Assembly (NCBI GenBank): GCA_006384855.1
Contig: VCJN01002700.1
Location: 62,001 to 126,000, forward strand
Direction: 5' to 3'
DNA: 64,000 bases
Source of the DNA: Tetraselmis striata
Lineage: Eukaryota; Chlorophyta; Chlorodendrophyceae; Chlorodendrales; Chlorodendraceae
The translations under genes were made by a program, and so were the position numbers. The notes under the pieces were generated by a model, which saw only the letters and a list, made by a program, of their open reading frames with translations, was not told the origin of the DNA and searched no databases. Positions 1-11,504 of the stretch are shown one piece after another (the stretch's first letter is position 1; each line of letters starts with the position of its first letter).

Positions 1-2648
1 TGCATTTGTATATCGGGCGATCTTCTCACTGCTTCCCTCTGCTCTATCTCCGGTTTGGCCTCATCTGCATCGGTACAGTCATAGAAGAGCTCCGAGGGGA
101 CATTGCTGGCTACCAGAGTATGCCCCAACTCCCGCAGTTCTTTCGTGCAAGGCGTCTCGACATCATCAAAAGGGCCCATCTGTTTGCAGCACAAATAAAG
201 TTACTCGCGACTACTTAACGGGACTCAAGGTCACCTGCATTCGGAATGGGGAACGCTCCTTGGGCATTTTCTCCTCTCTTGATACACCCAATTCATCGGT
301 TGGGGAGGAGAATTGTCTCTGCAACCATCGCAATACCGTGTCATGGTCGTACTCCACCTTATTTTCAGGAACATCACTTAACAATTTGGTGCGATATTAG
401 GTGTAGGAACGCACCTTTTTATTCTTTGGGCGCCGCTCGACCGTAATCGCGGCCTCTTTTCCCTGAATAGGCATTGTTTGTATGTTGATTTAGGAACCGA
501 GGTGACCTCGAGTCTCGTTGCATGTTGTCAGCGTCGAAAATACAAAGGCTCGATTCACGTTTTGGTAACTTACTTAATGAATACCCGACAAGGCGATAGG
601 CATTTGACAGTGGAACCGGGGTCACCTCCGTTCTCACCTTATAGTACTTTACGCAGTAGTCATGCAACCCTGAATGCAGAACCGCAGATCGAACCGATAT
701 CGAAGAACGTTTTGTATCGTTCGGGTCGCGAGGCGGAGGATACTTTCGCTCTCCGTAGAGCAAACAATACTACTAGTACATGACGCTGCACGTGTTATGG
801 GTCGGAGTTCCCGTCCTCCGCCTCTAGCGCTGGTTCCTCTGAGTGCTCATCGGAGCCGACTTCCTGCGATTATCAATTCGGATAAATCGTGTCATGTGTC
901 ATCCGTCTCCCCTGCGGGGATAGATAGATATAGGGTCATTGCAGTCCTACTTCGCAACCGGCGACCTTGAAGTTATTGCCGAACGAAATCTCGAGGTTCT
1001 GCTTCATGTATGCACGCACGTTTATTTTCACGAGCATGCGAGTGATGCTTACTTCTTGTGCTTCACCGCGCTCCGAGGGGATGATTTCCGTCGCACTGTC
1101 ACAAGCCGGCTCGTGTCGATGTCGATGTCGATATCGTATCAATCATCATTATCGTCTATCCCTTTCAACATGTCTAATAATGGATTTATGTTAACCCAGG
1201 GTCACCTTGTTCATGTCCGATTCTTGTCATGTACTACGAGTTGCAACATTCCGGCTGAGCCACTGGAACCGAGTTGACCTCGACTCGCGTTGACGTATAT
1301 CGCTAAATGACATTCCGATATTGGGGACACAACTCAGCAGTAGAATTGGGGTCACCTCCGTTCTTATCTCGGAGTAGTATTTTACACTTTAAAGCACATC
1401 CAAAACCGCAGAGTTCGATCCGATATCACATCTACTACAACACAGCCGGCGCGGCGGGCGATCGTTTCCCTCTCAAAAAAGACCGAACAATAATAATAGT
1501 ACTTGGCCCTTTACCTTTCCTGCGTCGGCGCGCTCGCCCACTGCCTTGGCTGCAGGAGCATCCACCTCCGGCGCTGGTTCATCGGGGTTGCCCTCTGCCT
1601 CATGTCCCTGGCAAAGTGCGGGCGTGCAAATCGGCGAGGTGAATTAGTTGCGACGGGATGTGTGGCGAAGGCCGCGGCCCGCAGCGCGAGGTGCCGCGAG
1701 GAGAGGAACATGGCGGCGCCGGCCCGACGCGCGATTGTACAATGGGCCCCGAGACTCACGTCATACATATCCGACGCGCGGGCGGCCAGCGTGACAGGCG
1801 GGCAAGCAGAACGAGCCGTGGAGGCCGCGGACGTGCCCTAGCGTCATCAAGGCGGTGGTGCGGCGCGTGGTTTTAGGGTTGGCGCGCGGGTGGGGGGGGG
1901 GGGGGGGGGGGGAGGGGGCGCACCTCAACAACAGATGCCGCTAGAGCCGTGAGGTTTGCGGTCTTGCCCGCCATGCCTTTCGCACTCCTGCAGTCCCACG
2001 TCGGAAAGTTTGCTTGGTTCTTGCCATTCACGGCAACGCCGCGGGCAGGGTGTCGTGGAGTATGACTCGGGGTGGTGGAGGGGGGAGGGGTGGCTGTGCA
2101 CGTCGCATGATGCTGCGCCAGATACATGCGTGTGGCGTAGCGGCTCGGTGGCGGCGCGCGCGCAGTGGGAGGCATTATTCTCAGTACTTTACGCTGTACA
2201 TACGCATGGCGGCTGCCGGTTGGATATCGCAGTCATATGCAGTACTTTCGTATTGTCCATGCCGCTTATGTGGTAATCAACATACCGCCTTGTAGCAGTA
2301 CATATTGCCATGTATCTTGTAGGTCAGACAATCGAATATATCCCGTAGCAATATCATGTATACGATGTACTGAAAACGTGTCACCGGATAAATCCGGAAT
2401 CGTGGTGGCCTCCGTCCCTTGACCAGCCCTGGAACCGAGGTCAACCTACCTCTTTTAATCCTAAGCAGGCCGCACCCGCCTGCCGCAAGTAGCCTGCCAA
2501 GCCGCGAATTGCGGTCAACCTATATATATTACCTTGACCAGGCCGTGCTGCCCAGCCTTGAAAAGCGGCCAACCAGTAAACTCTATCCTTGAGTACGACA
2601 CACGTATGCACGGCTTGGTCAAGCTAAAGATATTATCAAGCAACGCTT
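1..2648. other. No gene recognised; repeat-rich intergenic DNA
   Basis: No open frame here looks like a conserved protein, and the frames that exist are short and of mixed composition. The visible structure is a set of dispersed GGTNACC-core repeats (separate entry), a G homopolymer near 1891-1911, and short stretches related to one another such as agtactttacgc near 643 and 2183. The block 1500-2200 is GC-rich without a convincing reading frame. Confidence 0.5.
221..1370. repeat. Dispersed repeats with a GGTNACC core
   Basis: A short motif recurs in two forms, one like aaccgaggtgacctcgag and one like aaccggggtcacctccg. Copies are near 225, 498, 612, 1195, 1264 and 1342, with another near 2420. 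They alternate in form and are often 70-120 bp apart. Flanking bases are also partly conserved (for example a tgga before several copies), so this looks like decayed copies of one repeat rather than chance. The same motifs reappear at 6930-7275. Confidence 0.55.
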
Positions 2649-2684
2649 GACCACACCGCTTCCCGCGGTAACCCGTACCGTAGT
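2649..2684 (+). repeat. Left arm of a possible terminal inverted repeat
   Basis: About 36 bp ending in cgtaccgtagt is repeated in inverted orientation at 5557-5592. The shared core runs from gcttcccgcggtaacc through cgtaccgtagt, with a few mismatches in the outer part. Similarity stops abruptly on the inner side. The pair brackets about 2.9 kb that includes the broken CPCC-motif gene, which would suit a DNA transposon, but no target duplication could be fixed. Confidence 0.4.
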
Positions 2685-2989
2685 TCGGATTCCGAATAAA
2701 CCACGGACAATACAAAGGCGTCAGGCACAGCCGCCGGCGGTGGTGCCATGCCATCCCTGCCACAGGGCCCACCCACACAACGAGCCGGCCACCAGGTCGG
2801 TCGTCGGTCAGTCCAAGAGACTGGCAAGAGGCCCATGGGACGGGGGGGGGGGGGGGGGGGGGCACTCGTAGTTACATGGTTTGACCGCGATGGTGCTGTC
2901 TGGGGTACAGAATCGCCCGCGGACGCGGCATGAGGCAACAGCCCGCCCGCCCGTCGCCCGCAAAACGCGAGTAACTATGGCACCAACTA

Positions 2990-4046
2990 TTGTTGTCGAC
3001 GGCCTCGACCCGCCAAGGCAAGGACGAGGCCTCGAACGCGGCGCGCGCTGGGCGCTTCGTCAGCACTGCGCGTGGGCCACGGCGCTACGCTGCCCGCCCG
3101 CACGCCGGGCGCGATGGCGCGGTCGCCTCGTTGGAGTCGCACCGGGCGGCCGCCCAATCAACAACACAGGAGCAAGAGGTCGCACGCGGGAGCGTGGAGG
3201 AACAGCTGGCTGAGCTGCAGGCTGAGGTGATGCAGCTCTGTGAGGGCGAGGCGGTGCAGCGCGCCGAGCAGCCCGCCCGGGCGGTAAAAAGGACAAGGAG
3301 CTAGCCGGCATGCGCGTCTCACAATTTTGTAAAGGGCATCGTGGACAAGGCATACACGTGCCCGTGCTGCAAGAAGATGATCCGCGATGCCCCCCCAAAG
3401 AAGATCAAGAGCGAACTGAGTGAATTTGCAAGGCTGCATGCTGCGGAGAGGTACGTTATCTTGAATTGTTTTACAGCGTTTGCATATGTATTAATATGTT
3501 TCGTGCTGATTGGTAATACTATGTTGCTGATTCTTTATAACTATATGCACATTGCAGGTACCTCAAGCCCCCACTGCTACATATCTAAGCCAAGCATAAG
3601 GTACATTATCTCCTGCACATCAACCTCCGCATCACGGCGGGCATGCCTTACCCAACGGTAAGCGCCTCCGATGATGTGAAGGTGCAGACCGCCTTGGAAA
3701 TTTGCAAGCAGCTGTGGGAGGTGCTGCTGGAGCCCGTGGACCCAACTCGCGCACCTGGCACCGCCCAGCTGCCACCTCTGCACTTGCAGAAGGCTCGCGC
3801 ACAACAGGTCAAGCAGGTGGCAGAGAATTTCGTGCATGCATTTGTCAATGATGCAGGTGAGAATGATGCTGCCACCGTGTACTGCCACATTCTGCAACGC
3901 CATATCCCTGATCACATAAGCTAGTATGGCGACCTGCTGAACTGTGATTGTCACGGGTCTGAGCACGCTCACTTGGTCACAAAGACTGCCTACCGGAGGG
4001 GCGTTGCTGGGCACCCAGAGCTCAGGGTAGGGGGAGGTCCTTGGCC
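2990..4046 (+). pseudogene. Broken transposon-type gene with a CPCC motif
   Basis: I do not recognise the family with certainty. A coiled-coil stretch (VEEQLAELQAEVMQL, near 3195-3240) is followed by a segment containing VSQFCKG, then DKAYTCPCCKKMI near 3342-3381. These last two need a one-base frame change near 3330 to be read together. A likely intron runs from a donor at gagag|gtacgt (near 3450) to an acceptor attgcag (near 3559). The next exon has one in-frame TAA near 3583 and then reads on through a long helical stretch to HIPDHI, followed after a TAG by YGDLLNCDCHGSEHAHL and K. The EH.H...K arrangement after a helical region resembles transposase-like proteins that are dispersed in protist and algal genomes; that is inference. 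A frameshift plus two stops argue for a dead copy. Confidence 0.45.
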
Positions 4047-4142
4047 ACATGAAAATGCATGAAAGCCACCAACATGCGCTGCCCACACCAGAGCGACCGA
4101 AGCGTGGCCCACAGGGCAAGAAGCGCGCTACGCCCAGTAGAG

Positions 4143-4180
<38 letters not shown>
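4143..4180 (+). repeat. C homopolymer, 38 nt
   Basis: An uninterrupted run of 38 C, the longest homopolymer in the window. It lies just downstream of the broken CPCC-motif gene. Similar 18-33 nt C or G runs occur about every 2-3 kb. Confidence 0.9.
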
Positions 4181-4182
<2 letters not shown>

Positions 4183-5556
4183 GCAACAAGCGGGCAAAGC
4201 CCACGGGAGCTGCAGCACCGCAGCCATTCCCCCCCATAGAAACAGTGTAATAGCTTTTTCATGACAATTGCGATGCAAAGTTTGAGATATGTAGTGAAAA
4301 GATTACAGCGCGCGGCTAGCGCCTGGCTGCCGCCTTCCTGTCAGCGAGCATCTTCTTTCCCTACCGCACTCTCTTGCCCTGCTCTCTCTCAAGGCGGGTC
4401 TGTGCATCTTTAAGCATGCCGGCAACCCTAAGCATGCTGGGGGACTCCGTGTTGCTAATACCGCCTTACTTGCCTACCGGCCTATCGGCGCGCCGGGGCT
4501 TCCGACCGTCTGGCTGCCTTGGGGTGGGAGAGCGCGGGTGGCCGCCGGCGTCCTGCTTGCACGGCCGCCATAGCGTGCCGGCCGGTATCCTGAAGGGCGG
4601 GCCGGGGGGAGGCAACAGAAAAGTTAGAATGGCATGTAGCGAGTACGACTCGCATTTCTAGTTAATTGTAATTATCAACCACCCAACCCCACCGCCATCG
4701 CACAGGCACGTTGCGGCGCTCACTTGTAGAGCAGGCCGGTGGGCTGCCCGCCATCGACGTCCGTGATGTTGAAGACTTCCGCCTCGGCGAGGCACGGCAA
4801 ACAGTAAGGGAATAAGCGGCACCGCGCTCGACAGTGCCGTGCTTGATGAGACGCTCCGGGGGCGTCAGGACGCGCCCGGTTGTCGGGACAGCTCCAAATC
4901 GTCGTCCTCGTCGCTCCCCTCGTAATCCCACTCCGACCCGCTACCCCCCACGTCCTAGTCCTCATCCGAGGAGAGGTCCAGGAACCTGGTGCCGTCGTGG
5001 TTCGGGTAGCGGGGGCTGGTCCGGGCTGCGCGGCCAGGCTGGGTGCCGCGCCCCCGCCGGTGCCATTCTCCCACTCGCGCTCTGCCACAGAAATACCCAT
5101 CCAGGGAAACGCGACTGAGGGACTGTAAAACACACTAGGAGAGAATCCACGAGGTAGAAAGTTTCCTTATACACATGGCTAGGTCTCCTAACCGTGAAAG
5201 GCACTTTTCCTAGGCCGAGCAAAGCCGCTGCATTGGTGCGAAGTTGAAGGATGAGGGTGGGTTGGCGTGCGCGTACTGTACAAGGTTATGAGGGTGGCCA
5301 CGGAGATGCCAAACTGCTTGGCCTCTGAGGCCAGAGCAGCCGCGCCAGGCAGCCGAAAGTCCCGTTTTGGGTCCATTGCGCCCCCGCGGGGGCCGGTGCT
5401 TCGGTTGGTTGCGGGGGGGGTGGGTGGCTGTGACTGAGAATGTGGCAGGGTGACGAGTGGGTTGGCATGTACATGGCGCTGTGCCGCACCCGCACGCGTG
5501 CAGCTGAGTGGGCGGAAAACGGTATTTTGAATATAACATCTTCGGGCAGTTTTCGC

Positions 5557-5592
5557 ACTACGGTACGGGTTACCGCGGGAAGCGATGTGACC
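5557..5592 (-). repeat. Right arm of a possible terminal inverted repeat
   Basis: Inverted partner of 2649-2684, with the shared core ttaccgcgggaagc. A 25-nt C run (5634-5658) follows about 40 bp outside it. Confidence 0.4.
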
Positions 5593-5695
5593 ATGCTGCG
5601 CATGCAGGTCTCCTCGGCCACAGAATACCTCAACCCCCCCCCCCCCCCCCCCCCCCCCACCACCCCCACTACGCCTTGGGCTCTGATAACATAGT

Positions 5696-6307
5696 ATGGC
5701 CGAGGGTGCCACCGACTCCATCGCCTGCAGCACGCCTGACGCAAGTCTCGTCCCGCCGTCGAATGCCGCCTTCAACTCTCGCGGTCGGAAGCCGCAAAAG
5801 CCTCGACCGAAGAAGGGCACCCTACCCAAGATCCGCCCGCGAGTTATTGCGCGCACGTCCCCCCGCTTGATCCTCGCGGAGGCGGAGCCCGCCTCTCCCG
5901 ATGGCACCACTCGCCCCATGGTGTGTGGCAAGTCCAACTGTTGCATCGCCAAGCTCCTTCGCCGCGGCGAGTTATCGACCGGGCATGACCCTCCCTCGCC
6001 TCCGCCTCCGACATCCCCGAGCACCCCCGCCTGCCCACCCTCCGGTAATGGCCTTGACTTTGCGACTGCGGTGGCTTTGACTCGGCGTGCCATCCACGGC
6101 AACGGCCAGAAGGCATCGTTGGAGGAACTGGCGAAGAGGGTCCATCGGTGCTTCAAGCCTAGCGAGTTTAAGTCGTGCACTGTCACCACCGGCTACGAAT
6201 ATGCGAGCACCAACGCCGAGGGTGGGGGCAACCGCCCTGCGCAGAAGTGGTGGTGGTTTACTGAGAGCGGCAGCTCCGTCCGGGTGGGTCCCACCGCCCA
6301 TGCCTGA
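5696..6307 (+). CDS. Hypothetical protein, 203 residues
   Basis: An ATG-started open frame with no recognised domain. The N-terminal half is rich in Pro, Arg, Lys and Ser (for example RGRKPQKPRPKKG). A Pro-rich stretch near residues 95-115 is followed by a more ordinary region with LEELAKRVHRCFKPSEFKSC and a Trp cluster (QKWWWFTE). It lies upstream of, and on the same strand as, the broken DUF7869-type gene at 6616-8147, and could be a 5' part of that gene or of a separate mobile-element gene. It could also be a chance frame in GC-rich DNA, since GC-rich sequence keeps frames open. Confidence 0.3.
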   Translation: MAEGATDSIACSTPDASLVPPSNAAFNSRGRKPQKPRPKKGTLPKIRPRVIARTSPRLILAEAEPASPDGTTRPMVCGKSNCCIAKLLRRGELSTGHDPPSPPPPTSPSTPACPPSGNGLDFATAVALTRRAIHGNGQKASLEELAKRVHRCFKPSEFKSCTVTTGYEYASTNAEGGGNRPAQKWWWFTESGSSVRVGPTAHA

Positions 6308-6929
6308 CATGCTGACTGTAGCGGACATGATCTCTGACCTCTAGTACGCTCAATACTTGCCGCCTATGTAACGTTGGTCCGTCCCAACCGCGTTGCCATG
6401 CCCACTATATATATTGACCTCGCCTCTAGCCACGATTGCGAGCCTGCCGGCGATCACTTTGACCGATAGACTGTAGCCCACCCCCGCCGGCAACGCCTGG
6501 GATGCGGCCTCCAACGCGACCCATAATGTCGCCAGCCCGCAGTAACACCTACCGGCGTTTGCATTAACTGTCTGACCGTTGACATGTATCCCGACAGGTG
6601 TGAAAAGAGGCATGAATGTTCATCCACAAGGTCGGCTTTCTGCGGCTCCGCAGGATCAGGGCGGAGGTGGATGGCCTAGTTAACCCAGGCTGCTCGCGCA
6701 ACGCACCCCCCGTGTACCACGTTGCGTCGCGGACAGCCACGCGTGCTTGGCTGACAGACTACTTCGACCCAAAGCACGGCAGGACCGAGAAGATCCCCAA
6801 CCCTTCCTCGGACCGGGAGGAGTGGCATCTTCTAGCTTGGGCGAACAAAGCCAAGGTCTACAGGACGTACATGGACGACGACACCTACTGCCCTTCAGGT
6901 AGGCCACAACCCCGATTCTTGTGTACCTT

Positions 6930-7275
6930 TTTGAACCAAGGCGACCTCGAGTCTGACATACTGAGACTCCCGCACGGAAATAACAGAACTGGACGATATT
7001 ACATTTATTATTTACGGACGATAAACATAACCGGGGTCACCTTGATACACCTGGTGATGATACACCGTTCTTCGAGGGAAATTGTATTAGTTTGTCATAA
7101 CATGTACATGCGATCGAACCGAGGTGACCTCGAGTCCATTACGTTGGACATGCCATACCAACGCGACCACGCGTGTTTGCATTCACTCGGACGGTGGGTA
7201 GATAAGAAACATCACGTCGAGTACTTTGTTTGACATACCCCGTCTCGTTCATCTGTATGAACCAAAGTGACCTCG
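6930..7275. repeat. GGTNACC-core repeats inside an intron
   Basis: Four copies of the same short motif seen at 221-1370 (near 6932, 7029, 7117 and 7258) lie in the putative intron of the broken DUF7869-like gene. Forms alternate as before, including aaccgaggtgacctcgag near 7118. Confidence 0.55.
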
Positions 7276-7494
7276 ATTCTGGAGCATGTTGTTCGAGCAC
7301 TTGCATGAGCGAATCTGTAGTACTGGAAGTACTAACGCAACGACGAAACCTGACAGTCACGCCTGATGGTGATTGTCGATGCGCGCAGATGTGAAGCGCG
7401 TCTCTCTGTCAGTGTTCAAACGCATATGGATCAAGTACTTTTCCCCACATCAAGACTCCGGCCCATGACCGTTTCACTAAATGCGGGATCTGCG

Positions 7495-7750
7495 TGGCAT
7501 GCACTGAGCTGATCTGGACTTCCGACTGCCCCGTGACAGTCAGCATCGCGAAGAAAAAGAGAGACAAGCACTGGGAGCGCGTGACTACTGAGCGCTTCCA
7601 TGTGGAGGCAGCCATCCTAGAGTGGCATGCACTGAGCTGATATGGACTTCCGACTGCCCCGTGACAGTCAGCATCGCAAAGAAAAAGAGAGACAAGCACT
7701 GGGAGCGCGTGACTATTGAGCGCCTCCATGTGGAGGCAGCCATCCTAGAG
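7495..7750 (+). repeat. 128-bp perfect-period tandem duplication
   Basis: The segment beginning tggcatgcactgagctgat at 7495 is repeated immediately at 7623 with only a handful of substitutions. It lies inside the coding region of the DUF7869-like relic and shifts its frame. Confidence 0.9.
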
Positions 7751-8129
7751 TCCCGCCGGCGGCCCGATATGCTATTCTGTGAGATCGACGGCATGCATGA
7801 ACTCCTCAAAGACTCTACTACCCCACTCCGCGACCTGGTCCAAGGACGTCGTCAAAGACAAGCTCCTGAAGGTTCATCTGACATGCGTAAAGTACAATAG
7901 CATGCGTCCTGACAACGTGTACGCCTTTACTAACATCTTTCCTCACGACACAATCACGGTTATGTGGCTGGCGATCCTTAAGGAGTTGGAGCGTCGCGGG
8001 TCTAGAGCGGGATCGGAGCCGCTCTGCAAGGTGCATTTCCAGCTTGACAACACTTGCCGAGAGAACAAGAACCGATACGTGATGTGCTTCGCAGAGTGGC
8101 TTGTAGCCACAGGCGTGGTCGAGGAAGTC

Positions 8130-8416
8130 GTGCTTCTCAGTGTCTGAGTTTACTTCCGCTTCCGACCTCTCGAGCTTGCGTCTTCCCGACGCTAGCTTCT
8201 TGGACAGTTTCTCAGTCTTCACGTTCGCTGCGGTTTGCGTCTTCATCAGCGTCGCCGAACGACGCCCGTTCTTGGTCTTCTCGCTATTCAGCTCCTTCTG
8301 GATGGCTCTTAGCCTGTCCGAGACGAGCTGGTCATGGTTGTCGACTTTCGCCCGGTCGAACTGCACGCGCATATGGGCGGTGTTCTCTAGCCTCGCCAGC
8401 TCTAGTTGACGAATCA
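8130..8416 (-). other. Probable coiled-coil exon of a mobile-element gene
   Basis: On the minus strand, an open segment follows a plausible acceptor (atatacag). It encodes an Arg/Lys/Glu-rich helix: IRQLELARLENTAHM, then RLRAIQKELNSEKTKNG, then KLASGRRKLERSEAEV. The heptad pattern suggests a coiled coil. A second short minus-strand segment at 8669-8760 (VLEAFRLLQEENACRKTEL) is similar in style and may be an upstream exon of the same gene, though the splice phases I tried do not match. The coiled-coil segment abuts the end of the DUF7869-like relic on the other strand, so it may be another part of a composite element. Function unknown. Confidence 0.35.
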
Positions 8417-9199
8417 CTGTATATTAGTAGTATGGTTGAAGATGATGATCCATGCATGTTCCGGCACCGCCATGTGCATGTGGGCGAGGTAGCCGGGATG
8501 CGCGTTGGGATGTGACACTGCTGATGTACGCGATTTATTGCCAATCTCGAGCTTTTGACCCGCCCCAATCACGTCCTATCATGGCAGAGCCGTACGCTCC
8601 TTGGCCTCAGTTGACATCTTCTTGACCGCCTCAAAGAGCATGGTGTTGTACTCATGGCGTGGTACGCATCACTCGGAGCCATGGTTAGTCGCTTTTGCGG
8701 ACGCCAGTTCGGTCTTCCGACATGCGTTCTCCTCTTGAAGCAGTCGGAATGCTTCAAGAACATCGCCATGATCCCCGTCTGATGGCAGAGGTGCAGCTGC
8801 TGGCACCGAAGGCAACTCACATGCGCAGTTGGGAAGAGTGCAGCTCGGTCTCACCGTGATGCAGTCGAGGACCTACCTCAGGCTGGGTCGACTCGGTCGA
8901 CTGCGAGAAAAACCCGCTGCCCCTTCTTTGATAAGCGTGGGCGCCTGGTGCCCCATGCCAATTGGCCGATGGCTGCATGTCGCCGTACGCGGGGCGTCGC
9001 AGGTGGCGAAGTAAAACCAACGGTGCCCGAGATGAATGTACCCCGTGCGCTCTTCCCGGGGCGTCGTGCGGGGGCGAAACAAGTGAAATTGTGCGTGTTC
9101 TACCGGGATTTCTGACCCGTTGTTTTGCACAGGCGTTCCGCCGACGGCCGACTGGTCGTTCAATGCATGGTTTTTACTCCGCCGCGGTTCGAACATGCG

Positions 9200-11160
9200 A
9201 CTAGTTGGGATTAGGGTAGTTGAGCGGTGATCAAATTATTATAGTAATATTGTTACACATACAATAAGAGTCATGAGTTTGACCGGACTACGTACACACG
9301 CCCGCCGGGGGCACGCGCGGCGCTAATAGTCGCTGGTCGGACACCTTGTACTAGTGAAGCTGAATGATGACTATCACGTGTATGTCAGAATATCACAATT
9401 AAACATTTACTTTGTAAGATACATCCCTTGTGCGCTCGGTTGAGCGGTCGTCTCGTACGCGAGAGGTCTCGGTATCGATTTTTTCCAATGTATTTTCAGC
9501 AATATCGTCCCGGCGTATCTTGGGTAAGTTTACCCGGTTGATGCATTATAGCCCTTCGGCGTTCGAATGAGGCAATGGTCTACGGGCTATGCTAGACATA
9601 TGACTGCAGTTGACGCAAGAGGTCAAGTGCCGGGGTGGCTTCGGCCGATGTCCCGGGGCGAACTTTACTTTTACTTTTAAGGGGAAATATACACCCCTCT
9701 TTATAAGTCTGGGGTCGTTTTTTGGCTGAATATGAAATTAAAAAATACTATGGTACCTAAAATTATGAATTTAGGGCTATAACCCTGGATAATTTTAGGT
9801 TACTACATGAACCCATGCGGGAAGGGGTCAGCATTATAACCTACTACCCTAAAACTGGGGTAGTGCGATCCGGCGCGGCGCTTAAAGCAGGCACGACGTA
9901 CTTTTACACAACAATACACGTTGTTGGCACACAAGTGATGGCCTACACGCATAGTGCATTGCATGGTGCAATTGCCGTAGATGTGTGAGGAAACATGCTA
10001 GCTAGAGGTTTGGATGGCGTTGGGAGCCTCAAGTCACGTAAAGGATAGTCGGCGCACATGCGTGACGCGATATGCTAGGAGCAGTACAGTTTTGGCCACT
10101 GCAAGCTACACCCCCTCGAACGACTTCAAACGCTTATAGCGGCTCAGGGAGTGCTCCACAAATTCCGAAAGACTACGCAAATATTTCCTTGAGTCCGTGG
10201 GAAAGGTGATTTTTGCGATTTGAGAGCCCAATTCCGACGTTTTCCCTAGTTTTGAAACAAACAAGAAATTCAACAAGAAATTTCGCTGGTGTGCACCATG
10301 TGGCCACCCACATGTGCATGCTAGTGTACGTCACGTGTGTCGCAATAGTCCATACTTGGTCGTGTGATAGTGTTATGAATGCAGATGCACACGGAGGACC
10401 TAAACTTGGCACACGCTTCTCTCTAGCCACGTTCTCGATTGCCAACATTGTGCTGTTTTTCAACGCAGTAATTTTGTTGATATTTGAGCATTGAATTATG
10501 CTCATGCTACGTGGCACTCGACTTGCGATTCGGCGCAATGGCCATGCGTGCACGTGGCCCCGCCAGATACGCGCTCTCTCCTAAGCCGAGGAGGGCTCGA
10601 TTAGTCTATCATGCGCGAGCATGCACCAATAACGACACGATTTTGGTCAAAATCACGCCCTATTGTGGTGAAATGGTCCTTTAAGGCTTATGCAATACCC
10701 TTGTGACCTAATTTCGGCGCCCCACACACATGGCAGGTGCACCTCACACTAAACAGCATGGCAGCATGTGAGCACGGCGTGGATTTGCGCTTTAGATGTA
10801 CACATATGAAGGGATCGCGCAACTTGTGATTTTCCAGTGCAGGTTTTATAGCATTGATTTGTCATTTTTCGACGGGCGCAGAACGACGCATGTCTTGTCG
10901 CACGGTTGGGCCTAGATGATGCCTCATTTTCTTCCCGAGTCGACCTCGCCCTTAGTCATTATTAGTTGCATAATGCAATCGCCCACGCCTTAAAAAATGC
11001 ATTACATGCGCATGTCGATAGAAACTGCAAAACCCAAACTTCTGTGGAAAGGTATAGTAATATACCACGATTCTTTGCTTCGTCCCGGTACCTACTAGTA
11101 TAGTGTAGTACGGCATTCACACTTCACCGCCGACTTTCCCAGTGTTAAGCGCAGTTCTGC
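9200..11160. other. No gene recognised
   Basis: Low to moderate GC, with only short frames on both strands. A stretch near 9430-9480 has tRNA-like A- and B-box resemblance but does not fold into a tRNA (see rejected items). Nothing else with clear structure was seen. Confidence 0.5.
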
Positions 11161-11504
11161 CGTTAACTACGGTGGGACCCATCTCCGCCCGCCGCCCGCC
11201 GCGCAGCGGGGGCGGGCGGGAGATCGGAGGACATGCTCGTGACAAAGCGTCACGGCGGGCAGCCACCAGGCCGTCCGAGGCGTAGGAGACGGTGTGCTCG
11301 TGCCGCTGACACGCTGGGGGTGGCGCGGGCGGGCGCGTGGTCGATGCCGCTTGGAGCCGCAGGCGTTGACTGCGCTGTCCGTGGTCGTCCCGGTTTTTCG
11401 ATTTCTGGCAGTACTTTATGCAGTACTTCCGATGCCGGCGTCATTCCCACCCAGCACACAGCCCCCTCCCGACCCCTCAGCCCAAGCCCCAACCCCGCCC
11501 CCCT

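Larger units (their letters stand above)
6616..8147 (+). pseudogene. Broken transposon-type gene (DUF7869-like)
   Basis: The first segment (6616-6898) contains the phrase WANKAKVYRTYMDDD and ends at a plausible donor (tcag|gtaggc). It resumes at about 7413 after a ctgtcag acceptor. The next exon reads FKRIWIKYF, then after a one-base shift PHIKTPAHDRFTKCGICVAC, a Cys-bearing segment. It later shows IDGMHELL, and after another frame change LCKVHFQLDNTCRENKNRYV. The LDNT.RENKN signature, preceded by FTKC..C and DGM, is what I know from the widespread uncharacterised family annotated DUF7869 (name from memory). A 128-bp tandem duplication at 7495-7750, not a multiple of three, and at least two frameshifts break it. 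The frame ends at VVLLSV with a TGA, before the GHTHEDID-like block usual in the family, so it is truncated too. The intron carries GGTNACC repeats. Confidence 0.6.

Noticed and set aside
5188..6189. Long minus-strand frame of 333 codons
   Set aside because: It runs through the C homopolymer and an inverted-repeat arm, has no recognisable motif, and its composition is that of GC-rich non-coding DNA. It also overlaps a plus-strand frame that looks at least as good.
9425..9485. tRNA-like stretch (cggttgagcggtcg, then ggtctcggtatcga)
   Set aside because: The words resemble A and B boxes, but the middle gives a 5-bp stem with a 4-nt loop instead of a 7-nt anticodon loop, and no acceptor stem pairs. 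It might be a SINE head, but there is no second copy to support that.
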